Assembly: GCA_025360665.1 (NCBI GenBank)
Contig: JANYBU010000363.1
Span: 1 to 5,910, forward strand
Length of the DNA: 5,910 nucleotides
Direction: 5' to 3'
From: Nitrospira sp.
GTDB lineage: Bacteria; Nitrospirota; Nitrospiria; Nitrospirales; Nitrospiraceae
A program made the translations under genes and the position numbers. Every line of letters starts with the position of its first letter. The stretch's first letter is position 1. Below are positions 5,411 through 5,910 of this stretch, piece by piece. Below the pieces are notes generated by a model. The model was not told the DNA's origin, searched no databases, and worked only from the letters and a program-made list of their open reading frames with translations.

Positions 5411-5910
5411 ATGGACGAACTGAACGAACAGCAGCAGCAGCGCATCAAGAAACTCGACACCCTGCGTGAGGCGGGCGTGGCACCCTATGGCACGCGATTC
5501 GAAGTAAAAGATCGCGCAGGCCAACTGATCAAACTCCATGCCGAGAAGGCCAAAGAGGTCCTAGAGGAAGAGAAGATTTCCTGCACCTTTGCAGGACGCA
5601 TCGTCGCTCTGCGGCGATTCGGAAAGGCTGGCTTCGCGGTGCTGCAAGACGGATCCGACCGGCTTCAAGTCTATCTCAAAAAAGATCATCTCTCAGAGCA
5701 GGCCTATCTCGTCACCGAACAGCTTGATCTGGGTGATTGGATCGGCGTGACCGGCACACTCTTTCGCACGAAGACCAATGAATTCACCGTCGAGGTCACC
5801 CAGCTGACCTTCTTGAGCAAAGCCCTCAGACCGCTTCCAGAAAAGTGGCACGGGTTGACGGATGTGGAAACCCGCTACCGGCAGCGCTATGTCGACTTGA
5901 TCGCCAATCC
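5411..5910 (+). CDS. lysS: Lysyl-tRNA synthetase, class II (N-terminal part)
   Basis: LysRS joins lysine to tRNA-Lys using ATP. The frame runs from ATG 5411 to the window edge (166 codons) with no stop, so the gene is cut by the window and not broken. The N-terminal helix (QQQQRIKKLDTLREAGVAPY) leads into the OB-fold anticodon-binding domain at about residues 55-140. That domain includes the strands FAGRIVALRRFGKAGFAVLQDGSDRLQVYL (60-89) and GDWIGVTGTLFRTKTNEFTVEV (108-129). The segment KALRPLPEKWHGLTDVETRYRQRYVDLIANP at the edge is the typical lead-in to class II motif 1; motifs 2 and 3 lie beyond the window. A modest AGAGG (5397-5401) stands 9 bases before the ATG. It follows prfB by 33 bases, the conserved prfB-lysS order also seen in E. 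coli, and is likely in the same transcript. Confidence 0.95.
   Translation, partial: MDELNEQQQQRIKKLDTLREAGVAPYGTRFEVKDRAGQLIKLHAEKAKEVLEEEKISCTFAGRIVALRRFGKAGFAVLQDGSDRLQVYLKKDHLSEQAYLVTEQLDLGDWIGVTGTLFRTKTNEFTVEVTQLTFLSKALRPLPEKWHGLTDVETRYRQRYVDLIAN

Overview
The window looks like part of a bacterial chromosome with moderately high GC content. The best guess is a Nitrospira-like member of the Nitrospirota. This rests on the overall look of the proteins, the Pal C-terminus with its Cys pair, and an intergenic motif that I associate with Nitrospira genomes; no taxonomic marker gene is present, so it remains an inference.

Left edge (1-136): the last 31 codons of an ISL3-type transposase and the outer end of its insertion sequence. 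From about 137 to 618 there is no gene I can support. The stretch holds several short inverted repeats and what looks like half of a palindromic intergenic repeat.

Minus-strand block (2314 down to 619): three genes read leftwards. They are pal (peptidoglycan-associated outer-membrane lipoprotein), a second lipoprotein with a clear lipobox and some resemblance to YajG, and a small stand-alone PilZ-domain protein that probably binds cyclic di-GMP.

Plus-strand block (2575 to the right edge): lnt (apolipoprotein N-acyltransferase), prfB (peptide chain release factor 2) and the start of lysS (class II lysyl-tRNA synthetase). They are separated by only 18 and 33 bases and are probably one transcription unit. 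prfB is split by the classical programmed +1 frameshift site (GGGGG, three bases, CTT TGA C), so the mature protein comes from two joined segments, 4228-4296 and 4298-5377.

The two blocks diverge from a 260-base region (2315-2574). The arrangement makes sense functionally: Lnt puts the third acyl chain on lipoproteins, and two lipoproteins are encoded just across the divergent region. prfB-lysS is a widely conserved translation pair. No clearly new biological system is visible; the most rewarding items are the RF2 frameshift, the Pro-rich insertion in Lnt just before its catalytic cysteine, and the unexplained gap at 137-618.
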